Positions 32,967 to 42,523 of a stretch of DNA of 64,000 nucleotides are shown here, piece by piece; position 1 is the first letter of the stretch; each line of letters begins with the position of its first letter. Under the pieces are notes generated by a model, which was given only the letters and a program-made list of their open reading frames with translations, was not told the origin of the DNA and did not search any database. This stretch comes from Paracoccaceae bacterium (GTDB lineage: Bacteria > Pseudomonadota > Alphaproteobacteria > Rhodobacterales > Rhodobacteraceae): positions 58,443 to 122,442 of the forward strand of contig JABXIA010000120.1 in assembly GCA_013373325.1 (NCBI GenBank), in the 5' to 3' direction. The position numbers and the translations under genes were made by a program.

Positions 32967-33869
32967 CTAGTCGATGCTTGTGCCCGCTCGCACCCCAAGC
33001 GACCCGAATGCTTCAGCCAGAACGTCGGCGATTCCGATCGCATTCGATGGATGCGGTATGGTGTCGGTGGTGATGATCCTTGCGGCACCGGCTGCCAGAA
33101 TGTCATCATGTGCGGAACCGGCGAAAACCGCGTGGATCACGAGGCACACCGGCGCGCGGCTGCCCGCCGCAACGAGCCGTTCAATGGTGCGCACCAAGGT
33201 CCGTCCCGAAGAGGCGATATCGTCCAGGATCACGGGCGTGCCATCGCGCAACACGGCACTTTCCGGCACGCTGACCTCGACCTGACGGTCGCCGGTCCGG
33301 ACCTTGCGCAGCACTTCATAGGGCCGTCCGGCCAGCCGGGCCACCTCGGCCACCCATTGCTGGCTTTCGCTATCGGGGCCCAAAAGAACAGCGTCGGGCA
33401 GGTTAGTCTTGATCCAGTTTGCAAGCAGTGGGGCGGAAACGGCGCGCACCGCTGGGATCGGGAAAACCTCCTCCAGCCGAGCGATCCGGTGCAGATGCGG
33501 ATCGACCGTCACCAGCCAGTCGAAACTTTCACCCAGGAAGTGCGCGAAAAGCCGCGCGCTGACCGCCTGCCCAGCCTCGAAACGGCTGTCCTGCCGCATG
33601 TAACCGAGATAGGGTGCGATCAATCCGACGCGGCGCGCGCCCATCTCGCGGGCCGTCGCCGCGGCGAAGCGCAACGGCAGCGCATGATGGTCTGGATTGC
33701 GTAATGTCGCCAGGAGCGCCACGTCGGCCCCGTCCAGATCGCCCGGCAAGGTCATCAGGCTTTCGCCATCGGGGAAATGGTGCCAGTCGAGCGTGCGCAA
33801 TTCCGCCCCCATCGCGAGTGCCAGAGTTTCGGTCAGTAGCTTCATTTCGGGAAACGGTATGAGGATCAT
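32967..33869 (-). CDS. prs: Ribose-phosphate pyrophosphokinase-like protein
   Basis: The 300-residue PRPP synthetase family protein has LAPYLGYMRQD-type ATP-site residues (IAPYLGYMRQDSRFEAGQAV), the metal-binding VTVDPHLHR, and the PRPP loop VILDDIASSGRTLV. It is slightly shorter than housekeeping Prs (about 310) and divergent, so it is likely a second, specialised copy. The start overlaps the phosphorylase stop (ATGA). Together with the phosphorylase upstream and the phosphoketolase downstream it would move ribose phosphate between nucleotides and central carbon metabolism. Confidence 0.9.
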   Translation of the reverse strand: MILIPFPEMKLLTETLALAMGAELRTLDWHHFPDGESLMTLPGDLDGADVALLATLRNPDHHALPLRFAAATAREMGARRVGLIAPYLGYMRQDSRFEAGQAVSARLFAHFLGESFDWLVTVDPHLHRIARLEEVFPIPAVRAVSAPLLANWIKTNLPDAVLLGPDSESQQWVAEVARLAGRPYEVLRKVRTGDRQVEVSVPESAVLRDGTPVILDDIASSGRTLVRTIERLVAAGSRAPVCLVIHAVFAGSAHDDILAAGAARIITTDTIPHPSNAIGIADVLAEAFGSLGVRAGTSID

Positions 33870-35374
33870 GGGCCCTCCTCGGACAGCGTGAGAACCCCGG
33901 TTTGGGATTCGGCATAGGCCAGGGCATAGGCCAGTTCGCCCGCTGTCTCGGCATGGAGTTCATAGAGCGGCTGGCCCTCGTCCACCCGGTCGCCCAACCG
34001 CACCAGCAAGCGAATGCCTGCGCATTTCTGACGCGGCGCGCCTGCCAGCTTGGCGATGCGGGCGATCCGGCGGTTATCCACGGATGTCAAAAGGCCCGCG
34101 TGGGGGGCGTGTATCTCGATCCGCTGCGCCGCCGTTCCGGGTTCCCGGAACCCGCCCTGCGCCTCACAGATCGCCATGAACCTGGCCTCAGCCGCGCCGC
34201 TATCCAGCAGAGCCCGGGCCCGGTCTCGTCCCTGCCCCGCCACGCCGTCGGGAGCGAGGTCCAGAAGATGCCCGGCCAGATCCAGCGCCCTTTCGCGCAG
34301 GTCCGCAGGCGCATCGGGCGCGCGTCGCAGGACCGCCAGCACGTCGATGGCTTCCAGCGTCGGGCCGATGCCGCGCCCGACCGGAGCGATGCCGTCGCTG
34401 ATATGCAGCGCCAGGTTCAGACCCAACGCATTGCTGACCGCTGACACACGGACGCCGAGTGCCTCGGCAGCCTTCTCAGAGCGCACCTTGGCCGTGGGTC
34501 CGACCGGCATGTCGATCAGGACATGCGTGGCACCCGCCGCGGCCTTCTTCGACAGTACGCTTGCCACCAACTGACCGGTCGAGTCGAAATCAAGCGGGCG
34601 TTCGACACGAATGAAATGATCGTCGGCGGGGCTGAGGGCGAGCCCGCCACCCCAGACGATGCACCCGCCTTCTGCTTCGACTACCCTGCGCAGCGCGGCG
34701 GCGTCGAGCGCAACGGGTGCCATGGCCTCCATCGTGTCGGCCGTCCCTGCCGGCGACGTGATCGCACGGCTGGACGTCTTGGGAATCAGGTGCCCCGCTG
34801 CGGCGATGATAGCAACCACGATCGGCGTCGTTCGATTGCCCGGCAAACCGCCGACGCAATGCTTGTCGAGAATGGTCCGCCCTCCCCAGTCGAGCGTCTG
34901 CCCGGCGCCCTGCATGGCGCGGGTCAGTGCCACGGTCTCGGGCTCATCCAGCCGCTCACCCGCACAGGCGGTGACGAAAGCGGCAAGCTCGAGATCGGAC
35001 AGCCGGCTGTCGAGCGTGTCGCTCACGATTGCCGCGAACCCAGCCTGATCCAGCCTGTCGCCATAGGCTTTCGACCGGATCATCGACGCGGAAACGGGCG
35101 GTTCGGGATGAGAAAACGCTCCCTTGTCCCCTGCTCGCGCACCAAGCGCCGCCCAAGCCGAGGCGGACAGCGCCGCCTGATCCACGTCAAGCCACGCTCC
35201 GCGGCCAACGACATTCAGGGTTGCGATGATCCAACGGTCCTCCAGGTCGATCCGCACACGGGTCTGGGCCGCGAACCCGTCGGAGCGACAGATGTGGCAG
35301 TCTTCGTTCATATAGACGACCGGTTGCCGGTAGGTGTCGATCCCGGCGGGGACAAGAGCAAGCGTATCGGTCAT
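33866..35374 (-). CDS. deoA: Thymidine/AMP phosphorylase family enzyme
   Basis: The 502-residue enzyme phosphorolyses nucleosides or nucleoside monophosphates. Core motifs are VALTRAMQGAGQTLDWGG, DKHCVGGLPGNRTTPIVVAI, TSSRAITSPAGTADTMEA and the C-terminal domain with APHAGLLTSVDNR. Length (about 500) and the added N-terminal domain of some 80 residues correspond to the AMP-phosphorylase-like branch known from archaea rather than the 440-residue bacterial DeoA; the exact substrate cannot be settled by eye. It overlaps the beta-CASP nuclease gene upstream and the prs gene downstream by 4 bases each. Confidence 0.88.
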   Translation of the reverse strand: MTDTLALVPAGIDTYRQPVVYMNEDCHICRSDGFAAQTRVRIDLEDRWIIATLNVVGRGAWLDVDQAALSASAWAALGARAGDKGAFSHPEPPVSASMIRSKAYGDRLDQAGFAAIVSDTLDSRLSDLELAAFVTACAGERLDEPETVALTRAMQGAGQTLDWGGRTILDKHCVGGLPGNRTTPIVVAIIAAAGHLIPKTSSRAITSPAGTADTMEAMAPVALDAAALRRVVEAEGGCIVWGGGLALSPADDHFIRVERPLDFDSTGQLVASVLSKKAAAGATHVLIDMPVGPTAKVRSEKAAEALGVRVSAVSNALGLNLALHISDGIAPVGRGIGPTLEAIDVLAVLRRAPDAPADLRERALDLAGHLLDLAPDGVAGQGRDRARALLDSGAAEARFMAICEAQGGFREPGTAAQRIEIHAPHAGLLTSVDNRRIARIAKLAGAPRQKCAGIRLLVRLGDRVDEGQPLYELHAETAGELAYALAYAESQTGVLTLSEEGP

Positions 35375-36753
35375 CGCGGCCGGTCCAGATAGACGGATTC
35401 GAGGTGCTCCGGGACGCGCACGGATCGTCCAAGCTCGTGTTTGACGCGAAATCTCAGGGTGTCCGCAGCCGAAGGTTCCCCGTGGGTCAGATAGGTCATC
35501 GTGGGTGCGGGACCGGCGGACATCCAGCGCAGGATTTCGTCGGCATCGGCATGCCCGGAAAAGGACTGGAGCTGAACCACTTCGGCCTCGATCGGGAACT
35601 CTCGTCCGAACATGCGCAAGGTTCGCGCGCCATCGGCCAGCACCGCGCCACGTGTTCCGCCGGCCTGAAAGCCGGACAGCAGGATCGTGTTCCGCCTGTC
35701 GCCGCCAAAGCTTGCCAGATGGTGCAGGATGCGCCCGCCGGTCAGCATTCCGCTGGCGGAGACGATGATCATCGGGCCCTGGCGCGTGTTCAGATCCTTC
35801 GATTGCTCGACCGTGTTGACGCGCTTGGCAATCTCGAACATCGCGACGCAGTCTTCGCGGCTGACGTGATGCTCTGCGTGGTGGCGGTGATAGATATCGG
35901 TCGCATCCACGGCCATCGGGCTGTTGAGGAACACCGGTACATAGGGAATGTCCCCCCGCGCCATGAGCCGCGCGATATGCAGCATCACCCCCTGCGCCCG
36001 TCCGACCGCAAATGACGGGATCAGTACCGTGCCGCCACGGGCAAACGTGCGCTTCAGGACTGGGGCCAGTTCGGCCTCGGGGTCGGTATCGGGATGGGAG
36101 CGATTGCCGTAGGTGGATTCGCAGACCAGCACATCGGCTCCACCGAACGGTTTCGGCGGCCGCATCAGCGGATCGGGATCATGGCCCAGATCGCCGCTGA
36201 AATGGACGACCCTGTCGCCGATCTCGAAACGGATCTGGGCGGCGCCCAGAAGGTGCCCGGCCGGGATGAAACGGGCGGCGACCCCGTCGCCGAGGTCGAT
36301 CCTCTGATCGAAGCCATGCGGCCGAAGGCGTTCCAGCGCCGCCTCTGCATCCTTGAGCGTATAGAGCGGTTTGGGGTTCTTGTGTTTGGAAAACCCCCTC
36401 CGGGCGGCAAAGCGCGCCTCTTCTTCCTGAATGTGTCCGCTGTCGGGCAGGATAAGCCCGCAAAGGTCTGCTGTCGCCTCGGTGCAGTGGACCCGGCCGC
36501 CGAACCCCGCCCGGATCAGCGCCGGCAGGTATCCCGAATGGTCGAGATGTGCATGTGTGAGCAGCACAGTGTCGATCGTGTTCGGACGCACGGGAAACGT
36601 TTTGCGGTTGCGTTCTCGCAGGTTCTTGAACCCCTGGAACAGGCCGCAATCCACGAGAATGCGCCGTCCCATGGCCTCGATCAGATAACGCGATCCCGTC
36701 ACGGTCCCGGCGGCACCCAGAAAGCGTAGTTTCGGACGTGTGATTTGTGTCAT
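35371..36753 (-). CDS. Beta-CASP metallo-beta-lactamase-fold RNA-processing nuclease
   Basis: The 460-residue protein of the MBL/beta-CASP group related to CPSF/YsiA-type RNA nucleases. The zinc site is clear: HAHLDHSGYLP, then AGHLLGAAQIRFE, SGDLGHDPDP and the C-terminal SFSGHADADEILRW. STYGNRSH and SASGMLTGGRILHHL are family signatures. It probably degrades RNA, feeding nucleotides to the phosphorylase encoded immediately downstream (4-base overlap). The unit probably starts at the promoter element at 37446. Confidence 0.92.
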   Translation of the reverse strand: MTQITRPKLRFLGAAGTVTGSRYLIEAMGRRILVDCGLFQGFKNLRERNRKTFPVRPNTIDTVLLTHAHLDHSGYLPALIRAGFGGRVHCTEATADLCGLILPDSGHIQEEEARFAARRGFSKHKNPKPLYTLKDAEAALERLRPHGFDQRIDLGDGVAARFIPAGHLLGAAQIRFEIGDRVVHFSGDLGHDPDPLMRPPKPFGGADVLVCESTYGNRSHPDTDPEAELAPVLKRTFARGGTVLIPSFAVGRAQGVMLHIARLMARGDIPYVPVFLNSPMAVDATDIYHRHHAEHHVSREDCVAMFEIAKRVNTVEQSKDLNTRQGPMIIVSASGMLTGGRILHHLASFGGDRRNTILLSGFQAGGTRGAVLADGARTLRMFGREFPIEAEVVQLQSFSGHADADEILRWMSAGPAPTMTYLTHGEPSAADTLRFRVKHELGRSVRVPEHLESVYLDRPR

Positions 36754-36755
36754 GC

Positions 36756-37115
36756 CTAAGTCTCCCTATTCGCGATGGCGTTGAAGAGCCCGCCGAAGAT
36801 CAACGCGGCATACCAGCCATAGAGAAAGCTCTCGACCAGACCGACGATGAAGCCAAGCGGTGTCAGCCAGACGAACCCTGGCAGCAGGCCGGACCAGGTC
36901 TGGTACATCGCATAGCCGGGAAAGATCAGATCGAACGCGATGCAGACCAGATAGGTCACCGCCAGAAACAGGCTCAGCGCCCAGCCCAGCGGCACAAGTG
37001 GCAGGCGCGCGCGCCCCGTCGCGGTATCCGCGCCCATGACACATGCCCCGCACGTCATGCGCAGGGCCAGGAAAAGGATCGCCGCGACTGCGGTGAAATA
37101 GATGATAGGCATCAT
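36756..37115 (-). CDS. DUF5676-like membrane protein
   Basis: The 119-residue protein has three hydrophobic segments: IYFTAVAAILFLALRMTCGA, LPLVPLGWALSLFLAVTYLV and a C-terminal FIVGLVESFLYGWYAALIFG. It matches small membrane proteins of the DUF5676 type, which are frequent near metal-resistance and stress genes. The call is from memory of the pattern. It stops 2 bases before the beta-CASP gene and is probably in the same operon. Function is unknown. Confidence 0.75.
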   Translation of the reverse strand: MMPIIYFTAVAAILFLALRMTCGACVMGADTATGRARLPLVPLGWALSLFLAVTYLVCIAFDLIFPGYAMYQTWSGLLPGFVWLTPLGFIVGLVESFLYGWYAALIFGGLFNAIANRET

Positions 37116-37224
37116 GGCTTGTTCCCTCCTCGCCGCCGGTGGGACCGGTCCGCAAGAGCCTTGCTATCCGGCGCCGCCGTGCCGTGGCTCGCGCGGGACG
37201 CAGATCCCGCGCGGGGGTGTCGTG

Positions 37225-37389
37225 TCAGTGGCCGCAGCAGCAGCCGGATTTGGCCGGCGTCTCCTTGGCGGATTCCGTGACGCGCGGCTCGGGCTTGGCT
37301 TGGCCCTGCGCGTCGGATTTGCCGCCGCAACATCCGGTCGATTTCTCGGCGGCGCTGGCTTGCTTCGGGGTATTGGAAAGACTGTCCAT
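37225..37389 (-). CDS. 54-residue Cys-rich protein, first gene of the nucleotide/phosphoketolase operon
   Basis: A small frame encodes MDSLSNTPKQASAAEKSTGC, CGGKSDAQGQAKPEPR and a tail ending SGCCCGH. Cys pairs or triplets with Gly near the middle (GCCGG) and at the very end (GCCCGH) would suit metal or redox binding. The ribosome site GAGGAGG, 5 bases before the ATG, is near perfect, and the promoter element at 37421-37446 lies 32 bases upstream, both supporting a real gene. The family is not recognised. It precedes the DUF5676 gene by about 110 bases. Confidence 0.8.
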   Translation of the reverse strand: MDSLSNTPKQASAAEKSTGCCGGKSDAQGQAKPEPRVTESAKETPAKSGCCCGH

Positions 37390-37420
37390 CTGGACCTCCT
37401 CTTGTTGCCTTCGTTCTATA

Positions 37421-37446
37421 GACGCGGCTCGACGGACAGCATTACA
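37421..37446 (-). promoter_or_regulatory. ECF-type promoter element TGTAAT-N16-CGTC
   Basis: Read on the minus strand, TGTAAT (37446-37441) and CGTC (37424-37421) are separated by 16 bases, 32 bases upstream of the 54-residue Cys-rich gene. It is one of eight strict copies of this motif in the window. It would drive the operon down to the phosphoketolase. Confidence 0.75.
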
Positions 37447-37572
37447 GGAATTCGGACATTGGCGCGTTTGCAGTGTGAGGATGCGGGCGGTCTCGCAGGC
37501 CGGAGGCAGTCGTTTGGCAGCTCCGACCGGGACGCCCGATCCGGGCTGGCATGGGTCGAGCGGTTCTGACAG

Positions 37573-38769
37573 CTACAGCAGTCGTCGCGCGGCCCAGCCA
37601 ATCGCCTCCAGGCCACGCGCGCGCAAGCCGCGGCGGTGCCACGCCGGCTGGGTGATTTCAGCGGCCTCTGCGAGGTCGCCCAGATACTGCGCCTGCAGTT
37701 GCTCGGCCAGGGTCCGATCCCGAGCGATCAACACGAGCTCCTGGTTGATGAACAGGCTTCGGTAGTCGAGGTTTGCCGAGCCCACGATCGACCAAGCCGC
37801 GTCGATGACCGAAGTCTTGGCATGCAGTTGGCGCGGCAGGTATTCATAGACCCTCACGCCCGCCGACAGAAGGTGCGCATATGCAGCCCGAGTCGCCCAG
37901 CCGGCGACCGGCGGATCGCTCCGGCGGGGGACCAGCAAACGTGCGTCCACGCCGCGCCGGGCGGCGGCCTGAAGCGCGCGGTCGACCACGGTTCCAGGAC
38001 TGAAATATGGTGAGGTCAGATAAACGTGGGTTTGCGCCATTTCGATCAGCCCCGCATGCAGACAGGCAAGCCGCTTGCGGCACAGGCGCGAGTAGCTCGG
38101 CACCAGCAACCCCTCGATCCCCTTGGTATCATCGGGAATCGCGCTGGCCGGAAGCTGGCCAGCGTCAAGCCAGAGTCGCTCGAAATGCCTGACAGCGAGC
38201 TCCACCAGCGGGCCCGCGACGCGCACATGGGTGTCTCGCTGACGGGTCTCGCCGTGAAGTCGGCGCGAGTTCAGTCGGCGTATGTTGAAACCGCCCAGGA
38301 ATGCTTCCCGGCCATCGACGACCAGAAGCTTGCGGTGGTTGCGTTGCAGATATCTCAGCGGGTGCAGCAGGCTGAAGGGGCGAAACCAGCGGAACCGGAC
38401 CCCGGCCTGTTTCAATTCGTGTCGCAGCCTGCGAAAGTTTCTCTGGCCGGCACCGAAGGCGTCGAGGTGCAGCCGCACGTCAAGGCCGGCGCGCGCTTTT
38501 TCCGCGAGCGCGGCCACGAAACGCGCGCCGACCTCGTCGGCCGCAAAGATATAGGACTCCATGCGGATATCGCGCGTCGCGCGCTCAATCGCGGCGATCA
38601 TCTCGTCGAAAAGCACATCGCCTTCGACGAAAAGCCGGAACGTGCCCTCGCCCTCGCCGAGGTCCGGCACACACATCGCAGCGCGCGCATGTTTGCTCGA
38701 CCGCGAGACGCCCGTTGCTTTGCGGCTGATACCGTCCGCCCGAATAAAATTTCTGTCAAAGACGCGCAT
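37573..38769 (-). CDS. Phospholipase D/cardiolipin synthase family protein
   Basis: The 398-residue protein has two HKD motifs: RNHRKLLVVDGREAFLGGFN at about residues 143-162 and LHAKTSVIDAAWSIVGSANL near 325-345, followed by DYRSLFINQEL. These define the PLD superfamily; the arrangement matches ClsB-type cardiolipin synthases that lack the N-terminal membrane helices. It is expected to transfer phosphatidyl groups to make cardiolipin. A ribosome site GGGAA precedes the ATG. It follows the FAD reductase gene by 124 bases on the same strand. Confidence 0.9.
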   Translation of the reverse strand: MRVFDRNFIRADGISRKATGVSRSSKHARAAMCVPDLGEGEGTFRLFVEGDVLFDEMIAAIERATRDIRMESYIFAADEVGARFVAALAEKARAGLDVRLHLDAFGAGQRNFRRLRHELKQAGVRFRWFRPFSLLHPLRYLQRNHRKLLVVDGREAFLGGFNIRRLNSRRLHGETRQRDTHVRVAGPLVELAVRHFERLWLDAGQLPASAIPDDTKGIEGLLVPSYSRLCRKRLACLHAGLIEMAQTHVYLTSPYFSPGTVVDRALQAAARRGVDARLLVPRRSDPPVAGWATRAAYAHLLSAGVRVYEYLPRQLHAKTSVIDAAWSIVGSANLDYRSLFINQELVLIARDRTLAEQLQAQYLGDLAEAAEITQPAWHRRGLRARGLEAIGWAARRLL

Positions 38770-38893
38770 GGTTCCCGCTTAGCGCATCGTGAATCTGGCA
38801 GCAACGTCAGGGTCGTCGACTGGTGCGCCGCTTCCTGATATGATGGCGCGAGAACCTGCTTTGATCTCGATGGTGGCGCGATGGCCAGGGCGG

Positions 38894-40054
38894 TCAGACA
38901 CCGGACGGATCATGGAGACCGTGCTGGCACCAGACGCAATCGCAAGCGACATGGTCGCAACTGCGGTCTTTGAGAGGTTCGCGATAGCGAAACCGGGCGA
39001 GCGGCAGCACGAGGCGCTTGGTAAACGACAGCCGATAGGCCGTCGCCAATACCGAGCGGGTGTCGTTGGCACCGAGTTTTCCGATCAGATAATCCAATCC
39101 GCGCGCGCCGGTCCGGTTGAACATGAACCGGTTGACCACGCCGGCACTCAGGCCCGGCTGCAAACTCTGCCGCCAGGCCCTGGAGTAGTCGGTGCCGCGT
39201 ACCAGGCTCTCTGCCGCCAGTTGGCCCGTTCGCATCGCATAGCGCAACCCGAATCCTGCCAGCGCGTCCTGAAAACCCGCGTGCTCGCCGATCACCGGGT
39301 TTCCGCCCTGCATCGCTGTGCGTGGCAATCTGACATTCCCGAAACCGCCGAAGCCGCGCGCATTCTGCATTTGCAGCCCGGCGTGACGTTCGAAATACGA
39401 CACCGTCGCTGCAAGATAGTGCGCCTGATCGCGAAAGCCCGTGAAGATGCAACTTGCCACCGTTCCGCGTCCTTCGTTCACGAGCAGATAGGCGTAGCCC
39501 TTCGGGGCAAGTTCCGGCCCAAACGCAAGCCAGGCACCATCGGGCATGGCCGTGTCAAAGACGTAGCCGACCGCGATGATATCAGCACGGCGCGGTCCGC
39601 CTGCCAGTATCATGTTCCCCGACGTGGCCGTGACCCGATCGTTGAACCGCACCTCGACACCGGCCGCCTGGGCCTGAGCCAGCAGGGCGCGGTCCAGCGT
39701 CCCCACGGCGTTGCCCCGCCGCAACAGATAGAACAGGGGCTTTGAATCATGAACCCGGTGCGCCGTGGCGCGGCTGTCAAAGACGACGCCTTCGGTGATA
39801 CCGCGATGATCGAGATCGGCGGCGATTCCGACCGCAGCGAGTTCGTCCAGAACGTCCTGCGCGTCGGTCCAGTTCTCCAGACCCTGAAAATCGTCATGGA
39901 AACGGTGACCGACATCCTTGTGCCATTCACGCACCGTGACCCGGCGGTTGGCCTTGGCCAGAACTATCGCGCAGACGAGGCCCGCGGGCCCGGCTCCAAC
40001 AATTTCAATCTGGTCATCGCTGGCGGCGGAATGGTCGGGCACAGGTGCCATCAT
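38894..40054 (-). CDS. FAD-dependent oxidoreductase (geranylgeranyl-reductase-like)
   Basis: The protein of about 386 residues has an N-terminal FAD motif (IEIVGAGPAGLVCAIVLAKA) followed by a flavoprotein hydroxylase/reductase body with GNPVIGEHAGFQDALAGFGL, the second FAD-contact region of the geranylgeranyl reductase/lycopene cyclase group. I take the ATG at 40054 (GGCGGG upstream) rather than a TTG 18 codons earlier. Such enzymes reduce isoprenoid or lipid double bonds; the actual substrate is unknown. Neighbouring PLD, Cfa, FabI and patatin genes suggest a membrane-lipid role. Confidence 0.8.
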   Translation of the reverse strand: MMAPVPDHSAASDDQIEIVGAGPAGLVCAIVLAKANRRVTVREWHKDVGHRFHDDFQGLENWTDAQDVLDELAAVGIAADLDHRGITEGVVFDSRATAHRVHDSKPLFYLLRRGNAVGTLDRALLAQAQAAGVEVRFNDRVTATSGNMILAGGPRRADIIAVGYVFDTAMPDGAWLAFGPELAPKGYAYLLVNEGRGTVASCIFTGFRDQAHYLAATVSYFERHAGLQMQNARGFGGFGNVRLPRTAMQGGNPVIGEHAGFQDALAGFGLRYAMRTGQLAAESLVRGTDYSRAWRQSLQPGLSAGVVNRFMFNRTGARGLDYLIGKLGANDTRSVLATAYRLSFTKRLVLPLARFRYREPLKDRSCDHVACDCVWCQHGLHDPSGV

Positions 40055-40346
40055 CCCGCCGCTTTCCGGCACCCGGTACCCTCGTGCCTTCTGGAGTCCA
40101 GAGTGCAACCGCAGGATCCACCGACCGGTACCATGCGGCAGAGGACAAGCCGGTCAACCAGTTTATGCGACGATGCCAGGCATCCTTCCCCTGCCGAAAC
40201 TTGTGTAAACACCTGCGAGGTCCGATTCCCCCGCAGGCCATTTCTCCGTGATCTTCTGCACCACATCGGGGCCTTTCGAACATGCAGGAAACTTTTCCGG
40301 CCCGCAGGCCATGCAAATGGTGCGGAGCCTTGGCCGACAGTATTGA

Positions 40347-41042
40347 TCATATGCCGTAGGACCAAGCCGGAAGTCGGCCCATATGGATGTCGACGCTGCG
40401 GACACCAGACACGTTTTCCACCGCGACGCGAATGGCGTTCTCTTCGAAATCGCTGTCGGCAACGCCCCAGACCGCCACATTGCCGTTATCAACTGTGTAG
40501 TTAACCAGATTGACCGCTGCACCGGGCACCTCTTTGAGCGCCTCGTCAATCTTGGCGCGCAGCACCCGATCATCGTTTGAGGGCTTGGAAAGTGCCCCGT
40601 CCGGAATTGCCGACAAGGCATGTAGCAAGTTTGCCCGACTGACGATTCCGACCACGCGCCCCGCGCGCAGCACCGGCACCCGTTTGATCCGGTGCTTTTC
40701 CAGAAGGCGCGCGATCTCGGCGACCGCCGTGTCCTCCTCGACCGAAACGACATCGCGGGTCATCACGTCAGTAACATGGTGGCTGTTGAGCTTGACAAAG
40801 TCGTGGGCGGAATCGCCCGACCCGCCCAGCAGTTCGAGCCACCAGGATCGGCGTGGGCCGTCGGTGTCGCGGACGCGCCGCATCAGGTCTCCTTCGCTGA
40901 CCACTCCCTTGAGGGCGCCGTCCGCGTCTACGACGGGTAGCGCGCTGACGTGATGGTCGAGCATCAGTCGCACGGCGTCCTCGATTTTTCCGTCCTGCGG
41001 GACGGAGATCACGGACGTCGTCATAATATCCTTGGTTTGCAT
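40347..41042 (-). CDS. CBS-pair protein with C-terminal BON domain
   Basis: The protein of about 231 residues has two CBS motifs (MQTKDIMTTSVISVPQDGKI and VTDVMTRDVVSVEEDTAVAE) with ALPVVDADGALKGVVSEGDL, followed by a BON domain (LRAKIDEALKEVPGAAVNLV, then NVAVWGVADSDFEENAIRVA). The ATG at 41042 has GGAGG 7 bases upstream. CBS pairs bind adenine nucleotides and usually signal energy state; CBS-BON proteins are common in low-oxygen or stress regulons. It comes 39 bases after the Rieske gene and is the last gene of the operon driven from 44861. Confidence 0.92.
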   Translation of the reverse strand: MQTKDIMTTSVISVPQDGKIEDAVRLMLDHHVSALPVVDADGALKGVVSEGDLMRRVRDTDGPRRSWWLELLGGSGDSAHDFVKLNSHHVTDVMTRDVVSVEEDTAVAEIARLLEKHRIKRVPVLRAGRVVGIVSRANLLHALSAIPDGALSKPSNDDRVLRAKIDEALKEVPGAAVNLVNYTVDNGNVAVWGVADSDFEENAIRVAVENVSGVRSVDIHMGRLPAWSYGI

Positions 41043-41081
41043 GTCGTTGCCTCCTTCGCAAGTAATGGGTCGATGCACCGA

Positions 41082-41681
41082 TCAGGTGCCGATCACCAGT
41101 TGCAGGTCATCGCCCAAATCATAGGGTGGGATGTCAAGGTTGCGTGGTGCTGGTCCTTTCCGTATCCGCCCCGACGTGTCGTAATGCGATCCGTGACATG
41201 GGCAGAACCAGCCGCCGAATTCTCCGACTGCGGATCCGTCCTGACCCAGCGGTATACAGCCGAGATGGGTGCAGACACCGATAACGATCAGCCACTCACC
41301 AGCTTCGTCCGCCGTTCGGTTCTCGTCTCGCGCGGGAACGTCGCCACTCAGGTTCGGGTTCTCGCGCGCACTGTCGACAGTGTCGACAAGATCGTCGAGT
41401 TCGACCGCGCGCGCCGCCTCGATAGCCGCAACAGACCGGCGCCAGACGAAGACCGGGCGCCCCCGCCACTTGACGGTAATGCGCTGGCCCGGTTCGACGC
41501 CGGACAGATCGACCCTGACCGTACCGGAGGCGGTCACGTCGGCTGAGGGGTTCATCGAGTCAATCAACGGCCAGACCGCAGCCCCGACGGCAACTGCGCC
41601 TGTGGATGCCGTTGCATAATAGAGAAAATCGCGGCGTTCCTTTGCGGTTGCAGGAACAGGGTCGTCTTCGGCATGGGTCAT
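41082..41681 (-). CDS. petA: Rieske iron-sulfur protein of cytochrome bc1 type
   Basis: The 199-residue protein has an N-terminal twin-arginine-like stretch ([20 protein letters not shown]) and one membrane anchor, then the Rieske domain with both cluster motifs, [10 protein letters not shown] and [12 protein letters not shown]. It matches ubiquinol-cytochrome c reductase PetA. No cytochrome b or c1 gene is near, so it is an orphan copy that could exchange into the host bc1 complex. It overlaps fabI by 4 bases. Confidence 0.94.
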   Translation of the reverse strand: MTHAEDDPVPATAKERRDFLYYATASTGAVAVGAAVWPLIDSMNPSADVTASGTVRVDLSGVEPGQRITVKWRGRPVFVWRRSVAAIEAARAVELDDLVDTVDSARENPNLSGDVPARDENRTADEAGEWLIVIGVCTHLGCIPLGQDGSAVGEFGGWFCPCHGSHYDTSGRIRKGPAPRNLDIPPYDLGDDLQLVIGT

Positions 41682-42523
41682 TGTGAATCCTCCCGATTGG
41701 CGTTCATCTCGGATGCGACAACAGGGCTTTCGATGTGAACACCCGCGTCTACATGCAATACTTCGCCGGTGATGCCGCTGGTATAATCGCTAGCGAAAAG
41801 CAGCGCCGTGCGGCCCACCTCGTCGGCTTCTATGTTGCGCAGCAAGGGTGCTGCGCGCTTGGTCGCCTCTAGAAGGCCCGAAAAGCCGGTCAGCCCCGAT
41901 GCCGCACGGGTCAGCACCGGACCCGCCGAAATAGCGTTGACACGGATGTTTGACGGCCCGAGTTCATGCGCGAGATAGCGCACCGTGGCTTCGAGCGCCG
42001 CCTTGACCGGCCCCATGACGTTGTAGTTTTCCACCACGCGTTCGCCGCCGAGATAACTCAGCGTGATCACGCTGCCACCATCGGTCATCAGCGGTTCGGA
42101 AAGATGCGCCATACGGATCAATGAATGAACCGAAACGGCCATCGCTTCCGAGAACCCCGCGGCAGAGCAGTCTGTCAGACGACCGTGCAGGTCGGCGGGG
42201 GGCACACTGCCAATGGCATGAAGAATGAAATCCAGCTTTCCCCAGCGTTCTGCGATGGCATCGAAAACGGCATCGAGTTCCTGTGGCGCCTTCACATCGC
42301 AAGGCAGGACGATGGGCGCTTCAAGCCGCGCGGCCAACGGTGTCACGTGGGTCTTGGTGCGCTCATTAACATAAGTGATGGCCAGCTCGGCACCCGCCTG
42401 CCGGAAGTGCAGAGCGGCGGGCCACGCCAGACTGCGTTCATTCGCGATGCCGATGACCAAGCCCTTGCGACCGGACAGGTCCAAAAGCTCCACGGGATCG
42501 CAGCATTCGGGGAAGTCAGGCAT
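41678..42523 (-). CDS. fabI: Enoyl-ACP reductase (FabI-type)
   Basis: The protein of about 281 residues is a short-chain reductase of the FabI type: [14 protein letters not shown] (the nucleotide site of FabI), [20 protein letters not shown] and the catalytic [12 protein letters not shown] (Tyr-x6-Lys). It would reduce trans-2-enoyl-ACP in fatty acid synthesis. The ATG at 42523 overlaps the end of the 59-residue gene. Compared with housekeeping FabI the N-terminal extension ([20 protein letters not shown]) is longer. As a second copy in this operon it may serve membrane or PHA-related lipid metabolism. Confidence 0.92.
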   Translation of the reverse strand: MPDFPECCDPVELLDLSGRKGLVIGIANERSLAWPAALHFRQAGAELAITYVNERTKTHVTPLAARLEAPIVLPCDVKAPQELDAVFDAIAERWGKLDFILHAIGSVPPADLHGRLTDCSAAGFSEAMAVSVHSLIRMAHLSEPLMTDGGSVITLSYLGGERVVENYNVMGPVKAALEATVRYLAHELGPSNIRVNAISAGPVLTRAASGLTGFSGLLEATKRAAPLLRNIEADEVGRTALLFASDYTSGITGEVLHVDAGVHIESPVVASEMNANREDSQ

